Positions 1-7,841 of a DNA stretch of 9,949 nt are shown here, piece after piece. Within the stretch, counting starts at the first letter, position 1. Each line of letters opens with the position of its first letter. The notes under the pieces were generated by a model, which did no database searches, was not told the origin of the DNA, and saw only the letters and a list, made by a program, of their open reading frames with translations. Made by a program: the position numbers and the translations under genes. This stretch comes from Bifidobacteriaceae bacterium (GTDB taxonomy: Bacteria; Actinomycetota; Actinomycetes; Actinomycetales; WQXJ01): positions 1 through 9,949 of the forward strand of contig JAISIU010000172.1 of NCBI GenBank assembly GCA_031261885.1, in the 5' to 3' direction.

Positions 1-696
1 GGGGCCGGTCGGGGCGTCGCCGGGGACCAGGCGGATCACCGGGCCCAGGAACGTCGGCTTGCGGTGGGTCCACACGCAGAACGGATCCTTGACCCGGGCC
101 GCGGCCTCGCGCAGGTCGCGGCGCCGCTGCGTCGCGTCGTTGTGCGGCGCGGCCGCCAGGCCCACGGCGGCGAGGCCCAGGTGCTTGGCGTCCCACAACG
201 CCCGGTACAGGTGGTAGCGCTGCGTCACGACGATGACGCGCTTCGCCTTGAACACGGCTTCGGCGCGGTAGGCGGACTCGTACGTGGAGAACCCGGCGTG
301 GTCCAGGTAGATGTCGCCCTTCGGCACGCCCTTGGCGACGGCGTACCGCTCCATGACGTCCACCTCGGAGTAGGCGGGTGTGGAGTTGTCGCCGCTCATC
401 AGGAGCACGGGCGCGGCGCCGCGCCGATACAGGTCGATCGCGGTGTCGAGCCGGGACGCCAGCATCGGCGAGGGCTGCGTGCCGACGATCCCGGCGCCCA
501 GCACGAGGATCGCATCCGCCGGGACCTTGGCCGCGTCCGCCGCCGAGACAATCGACCGCTTCGTGGTGCCGCACACGAGCGCGTTCAGGCCGCCCACCAC
601 GACGGCGGCGGCCACGACCAGCCCAACAACGGTCCAGCAGATTCCGCGCACCACCGGGTGCCGATGACGTCGACGCACCCGCCTATGGTGCCTCAC
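1..696 (-). CDS. YdcF/SanA-like (DUF218) membrane-anchored protein, 3' end missing
   Basis: Reading the minus strand from 696 to 1 gives 232 codons with no stop, so the C-terminus lies beyond the left edge. The N-terminus is very Arg/His-rich and is followed by one hydrophobic segment (WTVVGLVVAAAVVVGGLNAL), which suggests a membrane anchor. The rest matches the YdcF/SanA family in order: ILVLGAGI, then SPMLASRLDTAIDLYRRG, LLMSGDNS, a YSEV..M..YAVAKGVP stretch, DHAGFSTYESAYRA, and VIVVTQRYHLYRAL. The tail has the SanA-like KPTFLGPVI, so few residues are probably missing. E. coli SanA affects envelope barrier function and vancomycin exclusion; the biochemical activity of the family is poorly defined. 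There is no ATG in frame. GTG at 696 is the most upstream start, but GTG at 678 is a real alternative because GTGAGG lies about 12 bases before it. The gene is divergent from the secretion operon and no functional link is evident. Confidence 0.85.
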   Translation of the reverse strand, partial: MRHHRRVRRRHRHPVVRGICWTVVGLVVAAAVVVGGLNALVCGTTKRSIVSAADAAKVPADAILVLGAGIVGTQPSPMLASRLDTAIDLYRRGAAPVLLMSGDNSTPAYSEVDVMERYAVAKGVPKGDIYLDHAGFSTYESAYRAEAVFKAKRVIVVTQRYHLYRALWDAKHLGLAAVGLAAAPHNDATQRRRDLREAAARVKDPFCVWTHRKPTFLGPVIRLVPGDAPTGP

Positions 697-800
697 GCGG
701 CACGCGAAGGCCAGCGTCCCGCTCCATCGGCGCGTGAAAGTTTGGTGCGGAGCCGGCGCACATGGGCGATGACGGCCGTCCCGCCCGCGGTGGGGGAAGG

Positions 801-921
801 GCTTGTCGAGCCTGATGGTGGTTGTGCGGGGGCTTGTCGAGCCTGATGGTTCTAACGCGTACGGGTTAACGACCATGAGGCTCGACAAGCTCGGGGGAAA
901 CAGCCGAAACGCTCGACAAGC
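801..921. repeat. Nested inverted repeats with CTTGTCGAG core, dyad centre at base 861
   Basis: The core CTTGTCGAG occurs at 802-810 and 833-841, and its reverse complement CTCGACAAG at 881-889 and 912-920. Both pairs have a 31-base offset and both share the same dyad centre, base 861. The inner arms extend to 19 bases (832-850 and 872-890) with a single mismatch around a 21-base loop. The outer arms match over 11 bases (801-811 GCTTGTCGAGC, 911-921 GCTCGACAAGC). The first two copies are also a 21-bp direct repeat (799-819 and 830-850). A fifth core lies at 966-974. It is not an obvious terminator, because it lies upstream of both divergent genes and has no T-run. Dispersed intergenic repeat, operator array and cruciform-forming element are all possible. 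Confidence 0.85.
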
Positions 922-974
922 GCGTGGGGCTCGGGGGGTGGGGCTCGGGGGGAACAGCCGAAACGCTCGACAAG
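890..974. repeat. 31-bp direct repeat, two copies
   Basis: Positions 890-920 and 944-974 match at 30 of 31 bases, differing only at an A/G after the G-run. Each copy reads CTCGGGGG, then AACAGCCGAAACGCTCGACAAG in slightly varied form, so it ends in the same CTCGACAAG core as the inverted repeat. The two copies are 54 bases apart start to start, and the spacer holds the G-rich tandem 14-mers. A local duplication or a dispersed intergenic repeat unit would both explain this. Confidence 0.85.
926..952 (+). other. Candidate four-tetrad G-quadruplex motif
   Basis: The plus strand has four G-runs: 926-929 (4 G), 933-938 (6 G), 940-943 (4 G) and 947-952 (6 G), with loops CTC, T and CTC. This meets the strict definition of an intramolecular quadruplex with at least four tetrads and very short loops. 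It arises from a perfect tandem 14-mer, GTGGGGCTCGGGGG. It lies about 215 bases upstream of the secretion operon start on the coding-sense strand, so it could form in DNA or, if transcription begins upstream of it, in the leader RNA. Folding is inferred from the motif only. Confidence 0.6.
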
Positions 975-1150
975 ACCAATGGCGACCGGGCCAGAAGCTC
1001 CGAATTACGTGGCGTGGGGCCCGGGGGCTGGGAGCGGTAACCTTGTAGCACGTGTTTCCCGGTGCGGGTGGCGGTGCGCGCCGCCCGGGCCATGAAACCG
1101 CCTCACGGAAAACCTCGCCCCCGCCGCGCCTGGCCCGGGGCCGCCCCTCC

Positions 1151-1157
1151 GAAAGGA
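1151..1157 (+). promoter_or_regulatory. Ribosome binding site for the first operon gene
   Basis: GAAAGGA lies 10 bases before the GTG at 1168. It is a good Shine-Dalgarno match in an otherwise C-rich stretch and supports GTG 1168 as the start of the EccD-like gene. Confidence 0.7.
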
Positions 1158-1167
1158 CCCCCAACCC

Positions 1168-2412
1168 GTGGAAGCCCAGCGTCACCTGGCGATTCGAGCG
1201 CGCGATGGCCAGCGCGACATCGCCGTGGACCAGGGCACACCCCTCGCCGTCGCCCTATCCGCGATGGGCGCCGAGGTGGACGGGATCCGCACCGTGGTCC
1301 TCGATTCCCAGGGCCGCCGCACGGACGTCGCGGTCCCAGCGGGCGACCTTGACGACGGTGAGCTGTTCGCGCTCGTCGACCTCACCTCCCGGCCCACCGT
1401 CATCTCCGAACGCGACCGCCAAACCGATCTCTCCCGAACCGTGCCCGATGGCGGCGCTCGCCAAGAGTCCGATGCCGTCGGGGCCGGTCCCGTGCCCCGG
1501 CCGGCCGGGTGGGGCGTCGCGGCGCTCGCCTGCGCGGCCGTCGCGATCGCCGGCGCCTGGTACCTGGTGGCGGCCGGCGCGGGCGCCACGCGCCCCGGCG
1601 GGCTCATCGCCTGGCTCGTGCTGGCCGTGGTCGCGGCGCTGACCGGTGCGGTCATGTGGGCGGTGCCGGCCCAGGCCGCCCGCAGCGTGGGCGGTCCGTT
1701 GTTCGTCGCCTTCGCGGGTGCGGCGGTGGCGTTCGCCCCGGGTCCGTTCCTCGGCTGGCCGGCGGCCATCGGCGGCGGGATCATGGTGGGCCTGACTCCT
1801 TTACTACTGCGCGTGCTGCCGTCCACGGGCCTTGCGGTCCCCACCGAACAGCTCGTCGACCTCCAGGCCAACGCCACGAGCCAATGGTCCGTGCGCGGAC
1901 ACCTCACAGGCAGCCCGCGCCCGCTGCGGCCCCGGGCCATCGCGGCCCTGTTGAAGCGCGCCACGATGCGCAGCGACATGGGCGGCGTGGTCCTCGCGGT
2001 GGCGGCGGCCGTGGGCGGCGCGATCATGTTGGCCGGCGTGCCGGGCGGCCTCGTCACGCGCATCACGGGACCGATCGGCGCGGGCTTCGTGGCCGGAGCG
2101 CTCGCGCTCAGAGCCCGGGTCATCTCCTCGCGCCTCGACAAGACCGTGGCTCGGTTGGGGGCCGCGGCCGTGCTGCTGGAGTTGGCCTGGTGGCTGGCCC
2201 GCACGCTCGGCTACGGCCCGCTCATCGCGGTGCCGTTCATGGCTGTGGCGGCCGTCGCCTTCATCGCGGCGCTGATCCTCCGGGGTGGCGCCCGCTCGGT
2301 CGCCTGGAGCCGGGTCGGCGACATCATCGAGGCCATCATGACGGCCACGGCCCTGCCGATCTGTCTGGTCGGCGCCGGCCTTCTCGACACGTTGAGGACG
2401 GTGATGTCATGA
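1168..2412 (+). CDS. eccD: EccD-like type VII secretion integral membrane protein
   Basis: A 414-residue protein starting at GTG with GAAAGGA upstream. Residues 1-85 look like the ubiquitin-like (YukD-type) domain that begins EccD proteins. Residues 86-113 form a polar linker. The rest is membrane: about nine hydrophobic segments at roughly 115-137, 144-166, 174-192, 196-217, 271-291, 299-315, 331-348, 351-372 and 387-406. The cytosolic stretch around 211-260 (PLLLRVLPSTGLAVPTEQL) resembles the mid-protein loop of EccD that carries a conserved LP..VPT-type motif. EccD is the most hydrophobic ESX component, lining the inner-membrane complex around EccC. Mycobacterial EccD has 11 segments, so the first half here seems about two short, by eye. 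Codons 212-213 are TTA CTA, rare in this GC-rich context. The gene ends in an ATGA overlap with the next one. The EccD assignment rests on architecture and on EccC two genes downstream. Confidence 0.8.
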   Translation: MEAQRHLAIRARDGQRDIAVDQGTPLAVALSAMGAEVDGIRTVVLDSQGRRTDVAVPAGDLDDGELFALVDLTSRPTVISERDRQTDLSRTVPDGGARQESDAVGAGPVPRPAGWGVAALACAAVAIAGAWYLVAAGAGATRPGGLIAWLVLAVVAALTGAVMWAVPAQAARSVGGPLFVAFAGAAVAFAPGPFLGWPAAIGGGIMVGLTPLLLRVLPSTGLAVPTEQLVDLQANATSQWSVRGHLTGSPRPLRPRAIAALLKRATMRSDMGGVVLAVAAAVGGAIMLAGVPGGLVTRITGPIGAGFVAGALALRARVISSRLDKTVARLGAAAVLLELAWWLARTLGYGPLIAVPFMAVAAVAFIAALILRGGARSVAWSRVGDIIEAIMTATALPICLVGAGLLDTLRTVMS

Positions 2413-3800
2413 GTGAGCCTTGGCCCAACTACCCGGCGCCCGGTCCCGCGGGATACCCGCAGTACCAGCCCGCTGCCCCCGTGGTGCCCGGCATGGCCGT
2501 GCCCCAGGCCGCGCCGCCGATGCCGTCCGGCCAGCCGGGCCCGGCCCTCGCCAGCCCGGCCGCCTACTACCCGGGCTACCCGGGCGCCGTGCCCGCGCTC
2601 GTCGCGGCGCCGCCCGGCGCGCCCGCCGGGTACGTCTCCCCGGTCTCACAATCGAGCCAACAGTTCCAGCAGCTGCGCCGCCGCGCGGGCGGCGCGGCGG
2701 GCACCGGCCTGCCGGCGCCGTTCGGCCCGGCCCGTCCTGCCTCGGCCGGTTTGCGGTTCGGCGCCGTGACATTGGACCTCGTCGCGCTCGCGGGCCTGTT
2801 CGCCATCGGCTTCTACCTGTCCTCGATCGCGCTGGGCATCGCCCTGGCGCTCGACCTCGCCGTGGTCGACCTCATCTGGCAGGCCCGCACGGGCCTGACG
2901 CCCGGCAACTTCGTCGCCGGGTTGCGCACCACGCGCGCCGCCACGCCGAGCGCCCCGGGCGGCGCCCGCGTGCTGGCCAGATGGGGCATCACGCTGCTCA
3001 GCTGCGTGATCGGGATCGGGCCGTGGCTGCTCGCGGTCTCCGGCCTGTGGGACTCGCGCCACGAACGGCGCGCCCTCGTGGACCGGGCCACGGGCACGCG
3101 CGTCATGGCGGGACGCCGCGTCGGCGCCGTCCCGGTCGAACGTGCCGTCGGCCCCGCCGGCCAGGCCAGCGCCCCGGCCGGGGCCTTCCGCTCGCCCACG
3201 GTCACGGAGCCGGGCGGCGGCGGCAGCCGGGCGGACTTCTCGGCGGCCCCGGTCGCCACCGGGCTCGAGGCCGGCCTGTCCCGTTGGGGCGCCACGGGCG
3301 AACCCCCCGCCACACCGGGGGACGTCGCCCACGTCCGCGGCCCCGCCCAGGCGGCCGTTCCGGCATCGGACACGGCGCCGCAACTGCCGGGCCAGGGCAC
3401 GGACGACTACGCCCCGACCCGCGCCAAGCCCCTGGCCGCGCCCGCCCAGCCCGGCGCCATCACGCTGATTTTCGACACGGGCCAACGGGTGCGTCTCACC
3501 GGACCCGGCATCGCCGTCGTCGGCCGCGCCCCCGTTCCGGCCGCCGGCGAGGCCTCCCAACTCGTCCGCGTCCAGGATCCGGACAAGACCGTCTCAAAGA
3601 ACCACGCCCGGCTCGAACTGGCCCAGAACGAACTGAAGGTGACGGATCTCGGCTCGACGAACGGGACCGCCATCGTGCGCGCGGACGGCACGGAACGCCT
3701 GCTGCCGGCCGGCGAGACCGTGACCGTCCCCCACGGCGTCACCGTCCGGCTCGGGGACCGCACGTTCGTCGCGCAAGCGCAGAGAGGGAGCCAGGGGTAA
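2409..3800 (+). CDS. RDD-domain membrane protein with C-terminal FHA domain
   Basis: A 463-residue protein starting at ATG 2409, which overlaps the previous stop by four bases. The same frame is open upstream to 1509, but that part is a shadow of eccD. Residues 1-110 are a Pro/Ala/Gly/Tyr-rich cytosolic segment. Residues 113-235 are an RDD membrane domain: R116 and D123 in the first helix, hydrophobic segments near 118-139, 140-159 and 192-214, and a closing WDSRHERRALVDRATGTRV element. Residues 236-348 are a disordered linker. Residues 351-455 are an FHA domain with an intact phosphothreonine site: G372-R373, S396-K-N-H399 and the DLGSTNGT loop with N418. It probably docks phosphorylated partners at the membrane, the obvious candidate being the kinase two genes downstream or its targets. 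In Firmicutes T7SSb the FHA domains sit at the N-terminus of EssC; here the FHA is on a separate protein encoded just before EccC. Confidence 0.85.
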   Translation: MSEPWPNYPAPGPAGYPQYQPAAPVVPGMAVPQAAPPMPSGQPGPALASPAAYYPGYPGAVPALVAAPPGAPAGYVSPVSQSSQQFQQLRRRAGGAAGTGLPAPFGPARPASAGLRFGAVTLDLVALAGLFAIGFYLSSIALGIALALDLAVVDLIWQARTGLTPGNFVAGLRTTRAATPSAPGGARVLARWGITLLSCVIGIGPWLLAVSGLWDSRHERRALVDRATGTRVMAGRRVGAVPVERAVGPAGQASAPAGAFRSPTVTEPGGGGSRADFSAAPVATGLEAGLSRWGATGEPPATPGDVAHVRGPAQAAVPASDTAPQLPGQGTDDYAPTRAKPLAAPAQPGAITLIFDTGQRVRLTGPGIAVVGRAPVPAAGEASQLVRVQDPDKTVSKNHARLELAQNELKVTDLGSTNGTAIVRADGTERLLPAGETVTVPHGVTVRLGDRTFVAQAQRGSQG

Positions 3801-3803
3801 CCG

Positions 3804-6800
3804 ATGTCACCAGCCGCTTTGCCATCGATCTCGACCCGCGTGCCGGGACCGTCCATGCCGTCGGGCCGGCTCGACCTCGAACCGCCGCCGGAACTGCCCG
3901 GACAGGACTCCTCGGGCGGCATGCTCATGCAGCTCATGCCGATGCTCGGCTCGCTCGGCTCAATCGTCATGGTCATTTTCATGGGGAGAACCAACCCCAT
4001 GAGCTACGTGACCGGCGCGATGTTCCTGTTCTCCTCCCTCGGGTTCGTCGGCGTCAACGGCTGGCGGCAACGCTCCCAACGCGTCAACCAGACCATGGCC
4101 GCGCGCCGCGAATACCTCGCCTACCTGGCGGACTCCCGCAAGACCATCCGGCAGGCCGCCCAGCAACAACACGACTCGATGTTCTGGGAATCGCCGCCGC
4201 CATCGGCCCTGGTGCATGTCGCCGAAGAGCGCTCCCGTGTCTGGGAACGCGGCCCGGCCGACGACGACTTCCTCGTGGTGCGCGCCGGGCTGGCCGACCA
4301 ACCGTTGGCGCTCGACGTCGTCGAACCCGACGTCTCCACGCTGGCCCGGCTCGACCCGGTCGCCGCTTCCGCCGCCCACCGCTTCGTCGTGACCCACCGC
4401 CAGCAGCGCGATCTGCCGTTGTGCATCAACCTGCGCGGCTACTACCGCGTCGAGGCCGTCGGCGCCGAGGCGCCGGCCCGCGCCCTGGCCCGCGCCCTCG
4501 TGCTGCAGGCCGCCACCTGGCACTCGCCGGACGACCTCCAAATCGCGGTGCTCGCCTCCGAGGACGTCATCAAGGAATGGGAATGGGTCAAGTGGCTGCC
4601 ACACGCCCAATCCACGCGCGTCAACGACGGCGTGGGCCCGGCCCGCATGATCGCGCCCGTTTTCGCGGAGCTCGAGGACATGCTCCCCGAAGGCCTCAAG
4701 GACCGCCCCCGGTTCGGGCCCTCCCAGGTGGGGGACACGGCGCCGCACCTGCTGCTCGTGACCGACGGCGTCGAACTGCCACCGGGCCACGCGCTGGCCG
4801 GCGACGAGGGCGTCATGGCCGTCACGATCCTCGACCTGCCGACCCGGTGGGACACGCTGGCCTCGCCGAACGTGCTGCGCTTCACCGTGGGCCAAGCCCC
4901 CGGCGCCGCCCAGGCCGGCGCGAAGAAACCGCGCTGGCTCATGTCGATGACGAACCTCAGCGGCCAGGACCAGGCCGTGGTCCCGGACGGCGTCTCGATC
5001 GTCGAGGCGGAAGCCGCCGCCCGCCGCCTCGCCCCGCTGAACAGTGCCGCCGCCAAGGACGCGGCCGGCGCCGGCTCCGACCACGTCGCCTCGGCCGAGA
5101 TCACCGACCTGCTGGGCCTGCCCGACATCCGCGACATCGACATCCGCAAGGCATGGAAACCGCGGCTGGCGCGCGACCGCCTACGCGTCCCGATCGGCCT
5201 CTCGCCGGAGGGCCGGCGCGTCTACCTCGACATCAAGGAATCCGCCCAACAGGGCATGGGCCCGCACGGCCTCATCATCGGCGCGACGGGCTCCGGCAAG
5301 TCCGAGGTGCTGCGCACCCTCGTGCTGGCCCTGGCCCTGACCCACTCCTCGGAACAGCTGAACTTCGTGCTGATCGACTTCAAGGGTGGCGCGACCTTCG
5401 CCCCGATGGAGGGCATGCCGCACGTCTCCGCGATCATCACGAACCTCGAGAACGAGCTGTCCCTCGTCGACCGTATGCAGGACGCCCTGCACGGCGAAAT
5501 GGTCCGCCGCCAGGAACTCCTGCGCTCCGCCGGCAACTTCGTCAACGTGACCGAATACGAGAAGGCCCGCCTCACGGACCGCCCGGACCTGGAACCGCTG
5601 CCCGACCTGTTGATCGTCGCCGACGAGTTCTCCGAGCTGCTCAGCGCCAAGCCCGAGTTCGTCGACACGTTCGTCGAGATCGGCCGCCTGGGCCGCTCCC
5701 TGCACGTCCACCTGCTCCTGAGCTCGCAACGCCTCGAAGAGGGCAAGCTGCGCGGCCTCGACTCCCACCTGTCCTACCGGATCGGCCTGCGTACCTTCTC
5801 CGCGGCCGAGTCGCGCACGGTGCTCGGCGTCCCCGACGCCTACGAACTGCCGCCCATCCCCGGGTCCGGCTACCTCAAACCGGACACCACGACGATGATC
5901 CGCTTCCGGGCCGCCTACGTGTCCGGCCCACCGCCGGCGCGGCGGCGGACCCACACGGCCGATGCCGGTGCGGGGCCCGGCCGCGTCCGGGTCGAACCGT
6001 TCACGGCCGCGCCGGTCGCGGCCCGTGAGGCGGAGGCGGCCGCCGAACCCGAGGTCGAGGTCAAGCCCGTCGAGCCGGAGGAACCGGCCAGCCGTCTCTC
6101 CACCTTCGAGCTCGCGGTCCAGAAGATGATGCACCAGGGTCCGCCGGCCCACCCCGTCTGGCTGCCGCCGTTGGAGATCCCCGACCCGATCGGGTCGCTG
6201 ATGCCGGACCTCGAGGTCGACGAAGAGCTCGGCCTCGTGTCGAAGAGCTGGCGCGCCGCGGGCGGCATGACGATCCCGATGGGCATCGTGGACCGCCCGC
6301 TGGAACAGCGACGGGAAAACCTCGTCGTCAACCTCGACGGCGCGGCCGGGCACATGGCGATCGCCGGCGGCCCGCGCACCGGCAAGTCGACGGCCGTCCG
6401 CACGCTCGTGACCGGCCTGGCGCTCACGCACACGCCGCTCGAGGTCCAGATCTACGTCCTCGACTTCGGCGGCGGCACGTTCACGGGCCTCAAGGACATG
6501 GCCCACGTCTCCGGCGTCGCGATGCGCACCGAGGCGGAGGCTGTCCGCCGCACCATCGCCGAGGTCAACGGCATCCTGAACGGGCGCGAGACCTTCTTCC
6601 GCGACAACTCGATCGACTCGATCGAGACGTACCGCCGGCGCCGCGCCCAGGGCCAGACCGACGACGGCTACGGCGACATCTTCCTCGTCATCGACGGCTG
6701 GGGCAGCTTCAAGACCGAGTTCGAGGAACTGGAGCCGACCGTCTCCGACATCGCATCCCGCGGCCTGACCTACGGCATCCACATCGTGCTGACGGCCGCC

Positions 6801-7841
6801 CGCTGGCTGGAGATCCGCGCCGCGATCAAGGACATGATCGGCACCCGCCTGGAGCTGCGCCTCGGCGACCCGACCGACTCGGAGCTGGACCGCAAGGCGG
6901 CCGGTAACGTGCCGAAGGGCATGCCGGGCCGTGGCATCACGCCGAGCAAACACCACATGCTGACGGCACTGCCGCGCATCGACGGCTCCCAGTCGGTCGA
7001 GGACCTGTCCGACGGCGTGGAGAACCTCGTCAAACGCGTGAACGAGGCATGGACGGGCAAGCGCGGCCCCAAGCTGCAGCTGCTGCCCACGAACTTCTCC
7101 CTCGACGACCTCCGCGCCCAGGCGGACCCCGAAGACCACCGGATCCTGCTGGGACTCGAGGAGAAGTCGATGCGGCCATTCGGCATCGACCCCCTCACCG
7201 AACCGCACGTCTACTGCTACGGCGACTCCGGTTCCGGCAAGTCCTCCCTGCTGCGCGCCGTGGCCCTGGAGGTGGCCCGGCTCTACACGCCGGCCGAGGC
7301 GAAGATCATCGCCGTCGACTACCGGCGTTCGCTGCTCGGCGACATCCCGGAGTCCCACCTGCTCAGCTACCTGACCACCCACGACGCGGCCATGGAGGCG
7401 TTCGGCGACCTGCTGACGCTGTTCAAGAGCCGCCTGCCCGGCCCGGACGTGACGGCCGAACAGCTCAGGGAACGGTCCTGGTGGAAGGGCTCGGAGGCCT
7501 ACATCCTGGTGGACGACTACGACCTGGTCGCCACGTCCGCCGGCAACCCGATCGCGGAGATCGCGCCCGTCATGGCCCAGGCCGCGGACGTCGGCCTCCA
7601 CATCGTGCTGACCCGCCGTTCCGGCGGCGCCTCCCGTGCCGCCTACGACCCGGTGATCCAACGCATGACGGACCTGTCCGCCACCGCACTGCTCCTGTCC
7701 GGCAACCCGGAGGAGGGCCAGCTCGTGGGCCGTGTCCGGCCGATGTTCTCCGTGCCCGGCCGCGTCCAGGTCGTCTCGCGCGACCGCGGCCACGAGATCG
7801 CGCAACTGGCCTACCCGCCGCGCGCCATCGACCAACCATGA
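3804..7841 (+). CDS. eccC: EccC-type FtsK/SpoIIIE triple ATPase of type VII secretion
   Basis: A 1345-residue protein, the usual length for an undivided EccC. ATG 3804 lies 3 bases after the previous stop, with AGAGAGGGAG and CAGGGG upstream. Two membrane helices lie at about 40-60 and 66-86, followed by the family's RREYLAYLADSR segment. ATPase 1 has Walker A GATGSGKS (K499) and Walker B ending D607-E608, followed by the highly conserved SQRLEEGKLRGLDSHLSYRI. ATPase 2 has GGPRTGKS (K861) and D964-G965 (FLVIDGW). ATPase 3 has GDSGSGKS (K1146) and D1237-D1238 (ILVDDYD). All three Walker A lysines are present; the Walker B glutamate is kept only in ATPase 1, and DGW and DDYD are, as I recall, usual in this family. 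EccC powers export and recognises WXG100/PE-type C-terminal signals through its last ATPase domain. No such substrate gene is in the window. The stop overlaps the kinase start (ATGA). Confidence 0.96.
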   Translation: MSPAALPSISTRVPGPSMPSGRLDLEPPPELPGQDSSGGMLMQLMPMLGSLGSIVMVIFMGRTNPMSYVTGAMFLFSSLGFVGVNGWRQRSQRVNQTMAARREYLAYLADSRKTIRQAAQQQHDSMFWESPPPSALVHVAEERSRVWERGPADDDFLVVRAGLADQPLALDVVEPDVSTLARLDPVAASAAHRFVVTHRQQRDLPLCINLRGYYRVEAVGAEAPARALARALVLQAATWHSPDDLQIAVLASEDVIKEWEWVKWLPHAQSTRVNDGVGPARMIAPVFAELEDMLPEGLKDRPRFGPSQVGDTAPHLLLVTDGVELPPGHALAGDEGVMAVTILDLPTRWDTLASPNVLRFTVGQAPGAAQAGAKKPRWLMSMTNLSGQDQAVVPDGVSIVEAEAAARRLAPLNSAAAKDAAGAGSDHVASAEITDLLGLPDIRDIDIRKAWKPRLARDRLRVPIGLSPEGRRVYLDIKESAQQGMGPHGLIIGATGSGKSEVLRTLVLALALTHSSEQLNFVLIDFKGGATFAPMEGMPHVSAIITNLENELSLVDRMQDALHGEMVRRQELLRSAGNFVNVTEYEKARLTDRPDLEPLPDLLIVADEFSELLSAKPEFVDTFVEIGRLGRSLHVHLLLSSQRLEEGKLRGLDSHLSYRIGLRTFSAAESRTVLGVPDAYELPPIPGSGYLKPDTTTMIRFRAAYVSGPPPARRRTHTADAGAGPGRVRVEPFTAAPVAAREAEAAAEPEVEVKPVEPEEPASRLSTFELAVQKMMHQGPPAHPVWLPPLEIPDPIGSLMPDLEVDEELGLVSKSWRAAGGMTIPMGIVDRPLEQRRENLVVNLDGAAGHMAIAGGPRTGKSTAVRTLVTGLALTHTPLEVQIYVLDFGGGTFTGLKDMAHVSGVAMRTEAEAVRRTIAEVNGILNGRETFFRDNSIDSIETYRRRRAQGQTDDGYGDIFLVIDGWGSFKTEFEELEPTVSDIASRGLTYGIHIVLTAARWLEIRAAIKDMIGTRLELRLGDPTDSELDRKAAGNVPKGMPGRGITPSKHHMLTALPRIDGSQSVEDLSDGVENLVKRVNEAWTGKRGPKLQLLPTNFSLDDLRAQADPEDHRILLGLEEKSMRPFGIDPLTEPHVYCYGDSGSGKSSLLRAVALEVARLYTPAEAKIIAVDYRRSLLGDIPESHLLSYLTTHDAAMEAFGDLLTLFKSRLPGPDVTAEQLRERSWWKGSEAYILVDDYDLVATSAGNPIAEIAPVMAQAADVGLHIVLTRRSGGASRAAYDPVIQRMTDLSATALLLSGNPEEGQLVGRVRPMFSVPGRVQVVSRDRGHEIAQLAYPPRAIDQP

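Larger units (their letters stand above)
697..1167. other. Structured divergent intergenic region
   Basis: This 471-base stretch lies between the starts of two divergent genes, so it should hold promoters for both. I see no convincing gene in it: the short frames here read through repeats and have no family resemblance. It contains a nested inverted repeat (801-921), a 31-bp direct repeat (890-920 and 944-974), a G-quadruplex motif (926-952), and three copies of the 14-mer GTGGGGCTCGGGGG (924-937, 938-951, and 1014-1027 with one mismatch). A weak -10-like TAACCT sits at 1038-1043, but no TTGACA-like hexamer is correctly spaced upstream, so I do not call a promoter. A short hairpin (GGCGG 1070-1074, CCGCC 1081-1085) would fall in the operon leader but is unremarkable at this GC content. 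Confidence 0.8.

Noticed and set aside
64..846. A 260-codon plus-strand frame over the YdcF/SanA-like gene
   Set aside because: The minus strand encodes a clear family match with ordered motifs over the same bases; the plus frame is low-complexity and runs into the repeats.
801..974. CRISPR array
   Set aside because: Repeats are in mixed orientation, with unequal flanks and spacings of 31, 48, 31 and 54 bases, and there are no cas genes; this is an inverted and direct repeat cluster instead.
2420..6028. A 1202-codon open frame on the plus strand across the RDD-FHA and eccC genes
   Set aside because: It is an out-of-frame shadow: Arg/Pro/Gly-rich, no domains, and overlaps two genes with clear families and motifs. 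Long shadow frames are expected at this GC content.
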